From: Aselliscus stoliczkanus
Lineage: Eukaryota > Chordata > Mammalia > Chiroptera > Hipposideridae
Length of the DNA: 64,000 bases
Direction: 5' to 3'
Assembly: GCA_033961575.1 (NCBI GenBank)
Contig: CM066734.1
Coordinates: forward strand, 84,962,501-85,026,500
Below the pieces are notes generated by a model. It was given only the letters and a program-made list of their open reading frames with translations, did not search any database and had not been told where the DNA came from. This document shows positions 22,508-32,996 of the stretch, piece after piece. The number at the start of each line of letters is the position of its first letter. Position 1 is the first letter of the stretch. The position numbers and the translations under genes were made by a program.

Positions 22508-22616
22508 GGAAGGAAGGAAGGAAGGAAGGAAGGAAGGAAGGAAGGAAGGAAGGAAGGAAGGAAGGGAGGGAGGGAGGGAGGGAGGGAGGGAGGGAGGGAG
22601 GGAGGGAGGGAGGGAG
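22508..22616. repeat. Compound (GGAA)n-(GGGA)n microsatellite
   Basis: About 14 GGAA units followed directly by about 13 GGGA units, all purine on the + strand. The second block has the regularly spaced GGG runs that can form G-quadruplexes, and the whole tract can form triplex DNA. It starts five bases after the hAT end. Confidence 0.97.
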
Positions 22617-22686
22617 GAAGATTTATGGATAACTAGCTAACTTGGCCATACCAAAATCGTGAAATTGGGAGTAGAGGATGATGAGG

Positions 22687-23185
22687 GTTTTTTTGTTTGT
22701 TTGTTTTTTAAGATTTTATTGGGGAATTGCAGGAGGGAACAGTGTTGTGGAATCAGGGAAGGGGAACAGACAAGTTGCTATCCTTTTGTTCTTCAGTGTA
22801 GTTGTGGAGGACGTTGCTTCATTGGCCCATGTTGGTATTGTGATCATTGTGCTATTCCCGGGTGAGGCAGATTGGTTGCCGGCTGCCGGCCATTGGATGG
22901 CCACTCACTACGGCTCATGGCAGCTCACATCAGCTTCTGGAAGCTCACGCTGGCTGCTGGCCACTCATGGTAATTTATGGCAGATGGCAGCCCACTGCAG
23001 CAGGGGCGCAGCCTATGCCTTTGCCGGGAAATCAATGCAGCCGTTTCAGGTCAAGCTGTTGTTCACCATCTTATGTGTAGAGGGCACAATATCACTGGCC
23101 CATGTGTGATCCGAATCAGCGGCCCTGCTGCTCAGAGCTCGCGCTCCCAAGCCAACTCTTAACCAATGAGCCACTTGGCCGGCCC
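22687..23185 (-). mobile_element. Long SINE, reverse
   Basis: 'taagattttattggggaatt' start, 'acaagttgctatcc', and an ending complementary to the head ('ccacttggccggccc'). It carries the head variant with 'ctgctgctcagagctc', shared with the copies at 7218, 10760 and 53172. The flanking repeat 'gatgagg' is short. Confidence 0.9.
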
Positions 23186-24265
23186 AAAGATGAGGAGTTT
23201 TTAAAGGGGCTATAAGTACGTTCTATTTCTTTAAAAGTTTTTAATATAGTTTTATTAGTTCTCCATTTACACATTAAATAATACCCCACAACTTTACGGT
23301 TTAAACAGTAAACATGTATTATTTCATTTCTATGGGTTGGGAATTTAGAATAGCTTATATTTAATCTGTGAGGCTCTGGCTCAGAGCTTCTCATAGGCTG
23401 TAGGTAGGATGTTGGCAGATGCTGGTCTCATCTGAAGACCTGACTGGGACTAGAGGAGCCACTTCCAGTGCGCTCGCTCACCCACATGTCTGTTTGCAGG
23501 AGGCCTCATTCCTTGCCACATCGGCTTCTCGTATTAAGGCTTACATTAGAGATGGCAATTAGGTTTTACCTCTCTCATCTACTCCAATCAATTGGTAATA
23601 GTTGCCAGGAATACTATCTTGAGAAGGATTCTGATTGATAGGTATCAAGTCTACACATTTTCCATTATTAGAGTAAAAAAAAAAATCTCCAAAGTTCAAA
23701 CTATGAGATTTGGAGAAAAAATCAATATGTGAGACATGTCCAAATCTCCAGAAAGCTTATAAAGCCATGAGGGGTCCTCCCAGAGTGTTTCTCTGGGAGT
23801 ACAGGTTTCCTATGAGATTTCCTATCTCTCTCCCTCAAGCCTTTCCTCCATCAATAAGTATTCATTGGGCACTTAAGTTTTACATGTAGGTACTATAGCC
23901 ACGAGAGATCAAATGGGGAACAAAATAAATGTTTCACCCTCATGGTAAATAGGAATGTCTGACTTCTTCAAATAGTCTTCATTTTTCTTTTCCTTTCCAA
24001 AAGTCTCATGTCTTATTTCTGATTACTGTCTACTTGCACTAGATATTCTAGGTCAATACAAAATAATAGTGGTGATTTTTCATGTTTCTGGTCCCTCTAT
24101 TGTATGGTTACCCAGCGTATATTGCACATAGTGTTTTCACTGGGCAATAATAGATGTAACTTGAATAAAAGTATTTCATGATCACTTAAGATTGGGAAAT
24201 GCTGGATTAAACAAAGTTAAACACATTTCTGTACTGTAGGCATCTTTAAAAGGCCATGAACCATC
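23186..24265. other. Non-coding; 23270-23560 resembles a degraded LTR
   Basis: The part with 'acagtaaacatgtattattt', 'ggctcagagcttctcatagg' and 'gcaggaggcctcattcc' reads like an old LTR in antisense, too decayed for me to assign. The rest is unique. Confidence 0.35.
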
Positions 24266-24280
24266 AGAAAAAGGATGGTA

Positions 24281-24863
24281 GGCCGGCCGATTGGCTCAGT
24301 TGGTTAAGAGCTCGCTCAAGAGTGCGAGCTCTGAGCAACAGGGTTGCAAGTTCAATTCCCACATGGGCCAGTGAGCTGCACCCAAGCTGAGCTGCCACTG
24401 AGCTGCCAACAGGTGGCAGGGTGGCTCAGCTGGTGAGAGCACGTGCTCCTAACAACAGGGTTGCCACCTGCAACTAAAAAATGAACTCAGCACCTTGAGC
24501 TGAGCTGCCACCTGAGTGGCTCAGGGGACAGAGCGCGCACTCTGAACAACAAGGCTGCTGGTTCAACTTCCACATGGGATGGTGGCCACACCCACCCGAA
24601 CTAAGACTGAGTTCAGCACCTTGAGCTGAGCTGCCACTGGGATGGCTCAGTGGATAGAGCTGTGGGCTGTTAACAGCTAAGGCTGCTGATTCAACCCCCA
24701 CATGGGATGGTGGCTACACCCACCTGCAACTAATTGAACACAGCTGAGCAGTGCGATTGGCCTTGGAGTTAAGCTTGCTGCGCCCTCCACAACTAAGATA
24801 GGACAACAACTTGCCTGTTCCCCTCCTCCAATTCCCCAATAAAATCTTTAAAAAAAAAGAAAA
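24281..24863 (+). mobile_element. Multi-tRNA-unit SINE, four tandem units
   Basis: About 580 bp with four tRNA-like units, each with an A-box-like 'tggctcag(t/c)tgg' or variant; three (24281, 24500, 24630) also keep a B-box-like segment followed by 'cccacatggg', while the unit at 24415 is cut short before it. The tail is 'gccctccacaactaagat', then 'acaacttgcctgttcccc' and 'ccccaataaaatcttt'. A perfect 15-bp duplication 'agaaaaaggatggta' lies at 24266-24280 and 24864-24878. Confidence 0.93.
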
Positions 24864-24878
24864 AGAAAAAGGATGGTA

Positions 24879-25646
24879 GAACATGCTATATTTCCAAAAG
24901 TTACTTGAGTTTAAAATTCAGTGTGTTTTTACCCTGTTTTGTTTTTACAGAGTGCTTATTCAAGTGGTCTGGCAAATGCTGAAATCACTGTTTCTTTATT
25001 TCCCTTTTATCCATATCAGTTTTCTTATGTTTCCCTAAGACTTTAGAGTTCATGGCCACACATAAATGTCCATTATTATAGCAATACACAAATTCTAATT
25101 GGAAAGGAAATAAATAGTGGCAATTATTCACATAATTTATTAATATGAGTATTTTAAAGCCATATAATATTGTAGAACATGCAATTTATAATTATAAATA
25201 CACAAAATGGGCCGGCCGAGTGGCGCAGTGGTTAAGTGCTGGCTTGGGAAGCAGCGGCCCCGGTTCGGGTCTACATATGAGGGCCAGTGACACTGCCCTC
25301 AAAAAAAAAAAATACACAAACTGCCTGGGAATACATATTTATTAAAATATTTAGTGTACTCAATGTGTCAGGACACATTTTAACATTAAATACAATGGCA
25401 AGCAAAAAGGAATGCTTTACAAATGTTCACTCATTAATGTGATTAATAGCTCAAAGGATTTGAAGACAAAAATCATGAAACCTATCATTATCATAACGGA
25501 TAGTTTATAAATAAAAATACAGTATATACCAAAGGCTCTGTATCTTTTAGGATTTGTGTGCACTGTGATTTGTGTAACAGAAATCTGATGACAATGGCTT
25601 AAACAACAAACCTCATGTAATTTGCCTCACATAAAAAGCAGTGGAG
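24879..25646. other. Unique DNA around a short SINE
   Basis: Apart from the SINE at 25210, nothing is recognised. Confidence 0.5.
25210..25309 (+). mobile_element. Short tRNA-derived SINE, head-only form
   Basis: About 100 bp, 'ggccggccgagtggcgcagt' to 'gacactgccctc' plus poly-A. The duplication 'aaatacacaaaatg' / 'aaatacacaaactg' lies at 25196-25209 and 25310-25323 (one mismatch). Confidence 0.93.
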
Positions 25647-26170
25647 GGGCCAGCCGATTGGCTCAGTTTGTTAATAGCACTAGCTCTGAACAACAGGGTC
25701 GCTGGTTCAATTCCCACATGGGCCAGTGAGCTGCAGCAAAACAGCTGCTGCTGAGCTGCCAATAGGTGGCAGGATAGCTCAGCTGGTGAGAGCACGTGCT
25801 CCTAACAACAAGGTTGCCAGCTTGACTCCCACATGGGATGGTGGGCTATGCCCACCTGCAACTAAGATTGAACATGGCACCTTGAGCTGAGCGGCCCATG
25901 GGTGCCCTGATGGCTCAGTGGTTAGAGTGTGCGCTCTTAGCAATAAGGTTTTCAATTCTACTCCCTCATGGGATGGTGGGCTTCATAGATCCACAACTAA
26001 GATTGAATACAGCACCTGAGCTGAGCAGCCAGAAGCTGCCAATGGGCGGCGGGATGGTGACTGGACTTGGAGCTGAGCTAGCTTAGCTGCACCCTCCACA
26101 ACTAAGTTTGAAGGACAACAATTTGTCTGTTCCCCTTCCCCAATTCCCCAAAAAAATCTTTAAAAAAAAC
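25647..26170 (+). mobile_element. Multi-tRNA-unit SINE, three tandem units
   Basis: Units begin near 25647, 25765 and 25905, each with a 'ggctcag' A-box-like word and a B-box-like segment before 'cccacatggg' or 'ccctcatggg'. The tail has 'gccctccacaactaagttt'-like sequence, 'acaatttgtctgttcccc' and 'attccccaaaaaaatcttt'. No clean flanking duplication was found. Confidence 0.9.
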
Positions 26171-27518
26171 AACAACGCAAAGATGGGCAGCCCAGTAGTT
26201 CCACAGTGTCATCTGTGCCCCAGGAGCCACTTCTTTTCACTTCTCTATTCTCTTTATGGAGCTTAATTCTGCATCCTTGCAATGGGATGCTCTCAAGTTG
26301 GTTGTTACCCTTAACTCCTCTACCTGCTTTCTCCAGACAAGAAGAAGAAAGTGTGAAAAAGGAGAATATAGCAGATTTTTTAGATTATTTCATCAGCTGA
26401 AAATGTCATATAGTTACCCCCTAACTACAAGTAAGTCTGGGTAAGTATTTTAGCTGTACCCATGGATACACAAAAAAAATTTGGTTTCTGTTAAACAAGA
26501 AAAAGAAATGAATAAATATTTGGTATTCTACTCACCCTGTCTTTTCCAGACTCTTACCTAGTCTGTAAGGGTCAGAGAAGGCTGAAGCTAATAATAATTT
26601 TTTGAAAAATAGATGCACTTGTTTCTTTCTAAATCATCTCCTATTTATCATACTTCTAACCTCAAAATACCTTTACACTAGCAATTTACTTTTGTCATAA
26701 ATACAAACTTCCATGGAATTCCTACTACTTCCTTTGAATAACAATGAAATAAATGTGTAAATAATTTCCATTAAATGTTTGAAATTTTCAACTTTATTAT
26801 GTTAAGAAATGGTGGCTTGCTTCTGTTTTTATTTGAACTGTTTTTGCCAGCAAAAATAATTGTTCACATTGCTAGAAGTAGAACATTTGCCAGCATGAAA
26901 AAATACTGTATAGAATAGCATTTAGCATACCATAACACATATTTTCTTACTCTCACAAATCTAGTTTAAAACCTTAATTTTTTTATAGCTGTGGCCTCAA
27001 TACTTCTGAATTTAAACTTTTTTCAACTTTGTAGCATATAAAAGTACATGTGTGAGCTTATAGTGCCAAGAAAAGGTTTCTTAAAATTATTGCATTTCTA
27101 CTTGGAATTCTGGCTTCATTTTGCACAGACCATGCCGAATGCCTTCTTATCCAGAACACAGAAATACATTATTACAGTCACTAATCTCTCTACTAATGCC
27201 TTAAATTTCTCTTTGACTCTCCTTGACACCCAAAGAGCATTTTTTTTATTTCTTTCTTTTTGTTCTTTTTTTTTTTTATGTTTTAGAATACTAATCCCAT
27301 GTTATCAATTTCTTAATACTGTATCTTAGACAAATGCTGGTGGAATAGATACTAGGTAACTCTCATTTTCAATAAATTCATATGTTTAATGAACCCAAGA
27401 TGACTCCTAGAATCCATATTCCCCCCCACCAAATGTAGTGTATCAAAGTACCATCTATAAAGAATCTATTTCAAGTTACCCATAGAAGTGCATACCTCCC
27501 AATATCTAACCATGGGGA
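26171..27518. other. Unique AT-rich DNA
   Basis: Nothing recognised. A T-rich run lies at 27240-27280. Confidence 0.5.
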
Positions 27519-27800
27519 AATGGTTTATTATACATAACATGATGAACTAATACGTTGCCATGTAAAGTAATAATGATAAAGACTATGTAACAACATGGGA
27601 AAATGTTTATGATTTAATATTAAGCAGACAGAAACTTGAGGAAAATGACAGCATTAAATAAAAACTAGAAGGTCATATGCAATAATGAGAATAATTGTGG
27701 TAGAGTGTTTATGGTATATATTTTTTCAGTTCCTTAAATTTTTTCTGTGCAGTCTGATTATTTTTCAATGTGTATTGTTATTTCAAAATTATAAAAAGGG
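27519..27800 (+). mobile_element. Ancient L1 3' region fragment
   Basis: 'aaatggtttattatacataa', 'aatgtttatgatttaatatt' and 'ttaagcagacagaaacttga' resemble the ORF2 tail and 3' UTR of old L1M families. Very diverged. Confidence 0.55.
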
Positions 27801-29817
27801 GGTAAAATAATTATTTAATAAAGAAAATCTTGTCTTCTAGCATCTTGCTTTTCTGTACCTTTTTGGCTCTTCTATTAGGTGCTCAGCGGCCACCCTGCCC
27901 CTCATGTCTCCTTCTGCCACTTCCCTGAATGAGGGAGCCCCTATTGGCCTGAGTCTCATCAAAGGACTCTCCCACGTCACAATCTCATCAGCTTGTCTCA
28001 GTCCCCTTTCCATTGGCACTATTCACCAGGAGGGTGCTTTTGAACTACCCATTTCCCCTTGGACAATTTAATAGTTCCCCAGCTGTAAATGATGATTGCT
28101 CTTTTTAGGATCATTATAGGATTAAAGAAAATAACAATTATAAAGCACTCAGACTGCGGCACCCATCACAGAGTTGCCCCCATTACACAATACCAGCAGT
28201 AGTATTAATAACAACACTAATAGTATTCCTCCCAAATGCATATATGTGCATTTTAACAAAGCTTTGGTCAAAAGAGCTTTCAAGCAACAGGACAGACCCA
28301 TGAGAAAGTTATTTGAACTAGAGCCATGGGAAAGAGGGTTAGGTAAGACAAGTGAGATTCAAAGGGGCTGAGGGATTATACTCGATCCTCCAACTATCTT
28401 GGCAGAAGAGAGACAGGAACCCCATTCTCTGGGGTTCCTGAGAGAGTGTGGTGCTCTCTTCAATTGAACATCCCCATTAGTACTCAGCGTTTGCCTGGAT
28501 GATTTAATAGTATAGCTGTCTGCTTAAAAGAAATCCCTTCTTTGCTTTTCCTCATTGCTATTTATCTTTGTCAGACAATTCCATAGCTCCATGGACACTT
28601 GACCACCCACAATGCAAGAATATAACTTCCTTTTTGCCTCTGGCTGTTAGCACATACGAATTGCTAATCCTTTCTTAAACCTCTAGGTGAAGCTTGCATT
28701 CTCATGGGACTCATATTTCCTACAGAGGGCACTTTAAGTGAAGGGCTGCCCCCCCTGGAAGCCCATTCCTCATTGTTCCTCAAGCACAGTTCATGTGAAA
28801 AATGACCACCACTCCTAAATTCACCTTCCTAGTTACCTCTGTCTATCCTTTGGCCTTAATTTTAAGGGAAGAATACCATCAGGTTTTTCCGACCTTTTGT
28901 AGCAAGATTGAGTGGGAAGGGGTGAGTTTTATTGGACACTGAGAGGAAGGTTCCTATAACACCCACATAAAGAGGTAATGTGGGGAAGCCAAAGCAAGCA
29001 GAGAGATTTAACACCAGCTGGAATACAGCCAGGAAAGAAGTTAACACCCCAGGCTTTCCATGAACTTTTCTACTGCGAGTCCTAAACCAGAGGATCCTTC
29101 ACCATCAGAAATTACTGGAAACCTGGTTTGAAACTCACTGTAAAGATGATACAAGAAATCCCAAACAGGGATGGGTTTACTTAGATTAACTGATTAATTA
29201 ATGGCCACATTTCAACAACTCAAGCTTACTTTGTGCATGTAAACGTATGAGTAATAATACCCAAAGCCACAAACCCAGGAGCAATAAGGGAGCTTCGGTT
29301 GAAAGTTCTACTGCCAGAATTATCCTGATTTTCCTCTGAGCAACTAAGGAGATGAAAATAAAGAAATCAACAGGAAAACTCATAAATCTGTGATTCTGGA
29401 AGGAGAGGGCCATATCCTATTGGGAGAGAAGGCACTTGCCCTGGGTCCAGTAGGAACTGCTTTCTGTGAGGTTCTGGAAAGTGAGTTCAGAGTAGAAAGG
29501 TCCTTTTCAATTTGTGTCTGGACTCGCCTGCTCTCCTGCTGGCTCACCCACACATTACCACTGCCTTTACCCATGGTGAGCTCCATATGCCAAGACACCT
29601 TTAGAATAGAATTATGCTTCTGATGAACCTACCCAGATTCCAATCAGCTCTCCAACCAACAATGAATACCTAGGGACCCAGCTGAACTCCCAAATTTTAT
29701 TGACTCAGAGTCTGAAAAAAAAAATAGAGAACATACAAAATTATCAAGGTTCTTTGTCAATTCTCTGGCTATGAGTTAACAATTTCATTTCTCCAGAATT
29801 CTAACTTTCTTCTTGTT
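27801..29817. other. Unique DNA
   Basis: No gene or repeat recognised over about 2 kb. The minus-strand frames at 27837-28019 and 28862-29047 have no recognisable motif. Confidence 0.45.
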
Positions 29818-30302
29818 TGGGGTTGAATTGTTTTCCCCTTGCCAAATTCATATGTTGAACTTCTAATTCCCATATCTTGGAATACGACTTGACTTGTAAA
29901 CAAGGTTGTTGCAGGTGTAATTAGTTAAGATAAGGACATGCTGAAGCAAGCAGAGTGGGCCTCTCATCCATTGTACCTGAGGCCTTTATGAAAAGGGGAA
30001 ATTTGGGCACAGACACTCTCAGAGGGAATATAAGGTGAAAACACATGAGAAGAAGACAACCACCTGATGCTGTCAGAGACTGGAGTGATGTATCTGCAAA
30101 TCAAGGAATGCCAAGGACTGCTGGCAAATAAGAAAAACTAGAAGCAAGGAAGTATTCTCCAGTCTTCAGAGAGAGAGCATGGCTCTGCTGATACCTTGAT
30201 TGCAGACTTCTAGGCTCTAAAATTGTGAGACAATAAATTTCTCTTGTTTTAAGCTACCCAGTGGGTTGAACTTTGTCATAGCAGCCCTAGTAAGCTAATA
30301 CA
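29818..30302 (+). mobile_element. MaLR-type (MLT1-like) solo LTR
   Basis: Matches the MaLR LTR layout: 'attcatatgttgaactt' near the 5' end, 'cctttatgaaaagggg' in the middle, 'actgtgagacaataaattt'-like polyadenylation region ('attgtgagacaataaatttc' at 30222), and the end 'cagccctagtaagctaatac'. No internal retroviral region follows, so it is a solitary LTR. Confidence 0.82.
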
Positions 30303-30594
30303 GTGATCTATTGCCAAAATTTGCCTAATGATCCATCAGCTCATTTCTTAAATAATTGGAAACTACCTCACTTTGAAAAACATTCGTTACCCACTTTAGA
30401 GTCACTCACTGTCTCAATTTCTGGGAGGAATTTCAAAAAAGGATTCACTGAAACTTCTCAAATAACACTTAACTTTACCTTTTACTCTTATTTAGAGCCT
30501 CATTGCTTAAAAGCTGTAGTTAGATAAAACAAGGGTAAAACCAACCCTAAATATTGGAAACTAAATGATTTAGTTTGCCCCTCTCTATATATTA

Positions 30595-31385
30595 AGGTAT
30601 TATTATTTTTAAAGAGGAATATCATGACTCTCATACAAATATAAAGTTAACCCCTGTCAGAAAATGTATTGAACTGATTAATTAATGAGGGAAGCAATAA
30701 TATGTAAAAATAACTGCTTCAAAATAAAATTCAAATAGACACATACAAAGGCAATCAGGAATGCTAAAATTAATTTAATAGATGCATAGAGTAGAATCAA
30801 TTGTATCTTCACTGGGAAAAATTTATTTGCATTTTAAAGGATAGGAGTCATCCTCAGCTTTCTACATCTGAGTGTTTTAAAATAGTTCAAAGGCAAGAAA
30901 GGCTCAGACTCCTAGAATTAGATAACCTGGAAGGGTACATTGGCATGTAACTTTCTAGTGAAGGGACACTTAGTCTTTCACAATATTTCCTGGAATATCC
31001 CTCACCTGTAGTCATTATAATGTCACATATTGTTCTTGATCACAAAATAAGACTGATCTAATCAAGTTGGTCTGGTTATTTATATACACGCTGCAAGGAT
31101 ATTAATTATTTTTCAATTGCAGTACCTATAAATCTGAGTGAATTCTTCTCTCCTTGAGGTCCCCCAAATTTTAGTAAGGTTGCTGACCTGAGAAGAGGTG
31201 ATCTTACCTACCATCTGAAAATCCGGAACCTTATCGACCAGGAACCAGACAAGTGTTCCTTGGGAGGGCTTTGTAGGCTTGGCTCTGTACATACAGCCCA
31301 CCTTTGTTCCTTAAAGTCACTGGTAATGTGTGATTAGATGAGAATAGAATCATTCTTCGATATGATACTGCAAATAAAGCCTTGA
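30595..31385. repeat. Diverged direct repeat, copy 1
   Basis: Shares ordered blocks with 31850-32996: 'tagacacata', 'cttcactgggaaaaatttat', 'atagttcaaaggcaa' and 'gatactgcaaataaagc'. An ancient duplication or a pair of degraded LTRs are both possible. No family assigned. Confidence 0.5.
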
Positions 31386-31849
31386 TTACACAATTGATTT
31401 GTTCAATTGTATCCCGGTTTTAAAAAATCAAATATTCTTATTGAACCTATACAAATAACTATAATTGCCATAAAAAGTAAGAAGACTCAATAAGAGTTTT
31501 TGATTTGAGTTCAAAATAGAGAAGCAGACAAATAAAATCTCTTTCACCCAACAGTGTATGTATATCTATATTCCACATACACAGATTTTCAAATAGTCAA
31601 GCCTTAAAAATCAAATTCCTAATCATTGTTGCCACTGTAAAGTGAAATAATTTATTGGCTCTGTTCAAAATGAAACCAAAACCAAAATATAATATCAGCA
31701 GAGATGGAAAAATCTAGACAGAGAATAAGTAAAGTTCAAGTTCCAAAAGCCAAAGAAAAGGCTGTGCTGCTCATGAGTTATACTTCTCCTGCAGTGCTAT
31801 TGATCTGGTTTTGTCAGGTGGATCCAGTTGGCATCGCCATGAGTAAAGG
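31386..31849. other. Sequence between the two direct repeats
   Basis: About 460 bp, AT-rich, no retroviral motif or gene seen. Confidence 0.45.
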
Positions 31850-32029
31850 GGTAATTTTTTTAGACTAAAATTATGACCCTCATTTAAATTTAAATGAACA
31901 TGTGCCAAAGAGTTTTATTTAAATTGTTAATTAATGAAAGAACCAGAAAGAGCTTAAAAAGCAGTTCAGCAGAGAATTCAGAGTATAGACACATAGTCGA
32001 TTAGAAATGCTGAAATAAACTTCTCATTT

Positions 32030-32362
32030 TCACAAAATGGATGGATCTTGAGGGTATTATGCTAAGTGAAATAAGTCAGACAAAAAAGGACAAAAATCAT
32101 ATTTCACTCATATGTGGAATACATAACAAAAAAAGTAACAAATGAACTAACAAAACAAACTCATAGATACAGACAACAGAATGGTGGTTACCAGAGGAAA
32201 AGGTCAATTGAGGAAGGGTGAAATGGGTAAAATGGAGCAAATATATAGTAACAAGTGGAAACTAGACATTTGGTGGTGAGTACACAATAGAGATACAAAC
32301 GTTGAATTACAATGTTGTACACCTGAATTTTATATGTTATTAGGCAATGTTAATAAAAAAAT
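32030..32362 (+). mobile_element. 5'-truncated L1 3' end
   Basis: 'atggatggatcttgagggta', 'ataagtcagacaaaaaagga' and 'caatgttgtacacctgaatt': ORF2 tail and 3' UTR. It probably has a duplication around 'tgctga(a)taaa' on both sides. Confidence 0.85.
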
Positions 32363-32737
32363 TGCTGATAAATGTAATAATTGTAACTCCATAGGACAGA
32401 AACAATTATCTCTTCACTGGACAAAATCTGTTTGCATTTCTATAAACAAAAATCATGTGTATCACTATCGGTTTTTTATAACATAAAGAGTTGTAAAACA
32501 GTTCAAAGACAATGAACTATAGATTCAAATAACCCAAAAAGGTGTGTTATACTGCCAAGTATTCCATTGAAGCTAGGAGTTTAAAAGAACTGCTTAGTCA
32601 TGGACCACTAACAATCCTACCAGTGGCCAGATGCTAAAGATCCAGGACTATTCTCTTGTTCCCAGTTCCGAATTTCCCTTATCGTTTTGTTCCTGCCATG
32701 GGGAGATTCCTGTTCTGAGTAAGAAATCCACACATTA

Positions 32738-32893
32738 GGGCTGGCCGAGTGGCTCAGTTGGTTAAGAGTTCGCTCAAGAGTGTGAGCTGAGCTCTGAGCA
32801 ACAGCAATTCGATGCCCAGCCCGAGCTGAGCTGCTGTTGAGCTGCCAACAGATGGCGGGATGGCTCAGCTAAAAAAAAAAAAAAAAAGGAAGA
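32738..32893 (+). mobile_element. Multi-tRNA-unit SINE, internally terminated short copy
   Basis: One and a half units, then poly-A directly after 'gggatggctcagct' without the usual tail. A duplication 'aagaaatccaca' continues as 'catta' / 'tattt' (32721-32737 and 32894-32910). Confidence 0.9.
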
Positions 32894-32996
32894 AAGAAAT
32901 CCACATATTTATGACCTAGCATTCTTAACTGCTTTCTGCCCTTTGGTACCTAGGACACCAAGGAGATGGGTGCCAAAAGAAATACTGCAAATGAAG

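Larger units (their letters stand above)
31850..32996. repeat. Diverged direct repeat, copy 2, with two insertions
   Basis: Counterpart of 30595-31385 in the same orientation: 'tagacacata', 'cttcactggacaaaatctgt', 'acagttcaaagacaa' and 'aatactgcaaatgaagc'. It is broken by an L1 tail (32030-32362) and a SINE (32738-32893), both absent from copy 1. Confidence 0.5.

Noticed and set aside
22508..22616. Regular repeat array that could be taken for CRISPR
   Set aside because: A simple tetranucleotide tract without spacers, in a mammalian genome.
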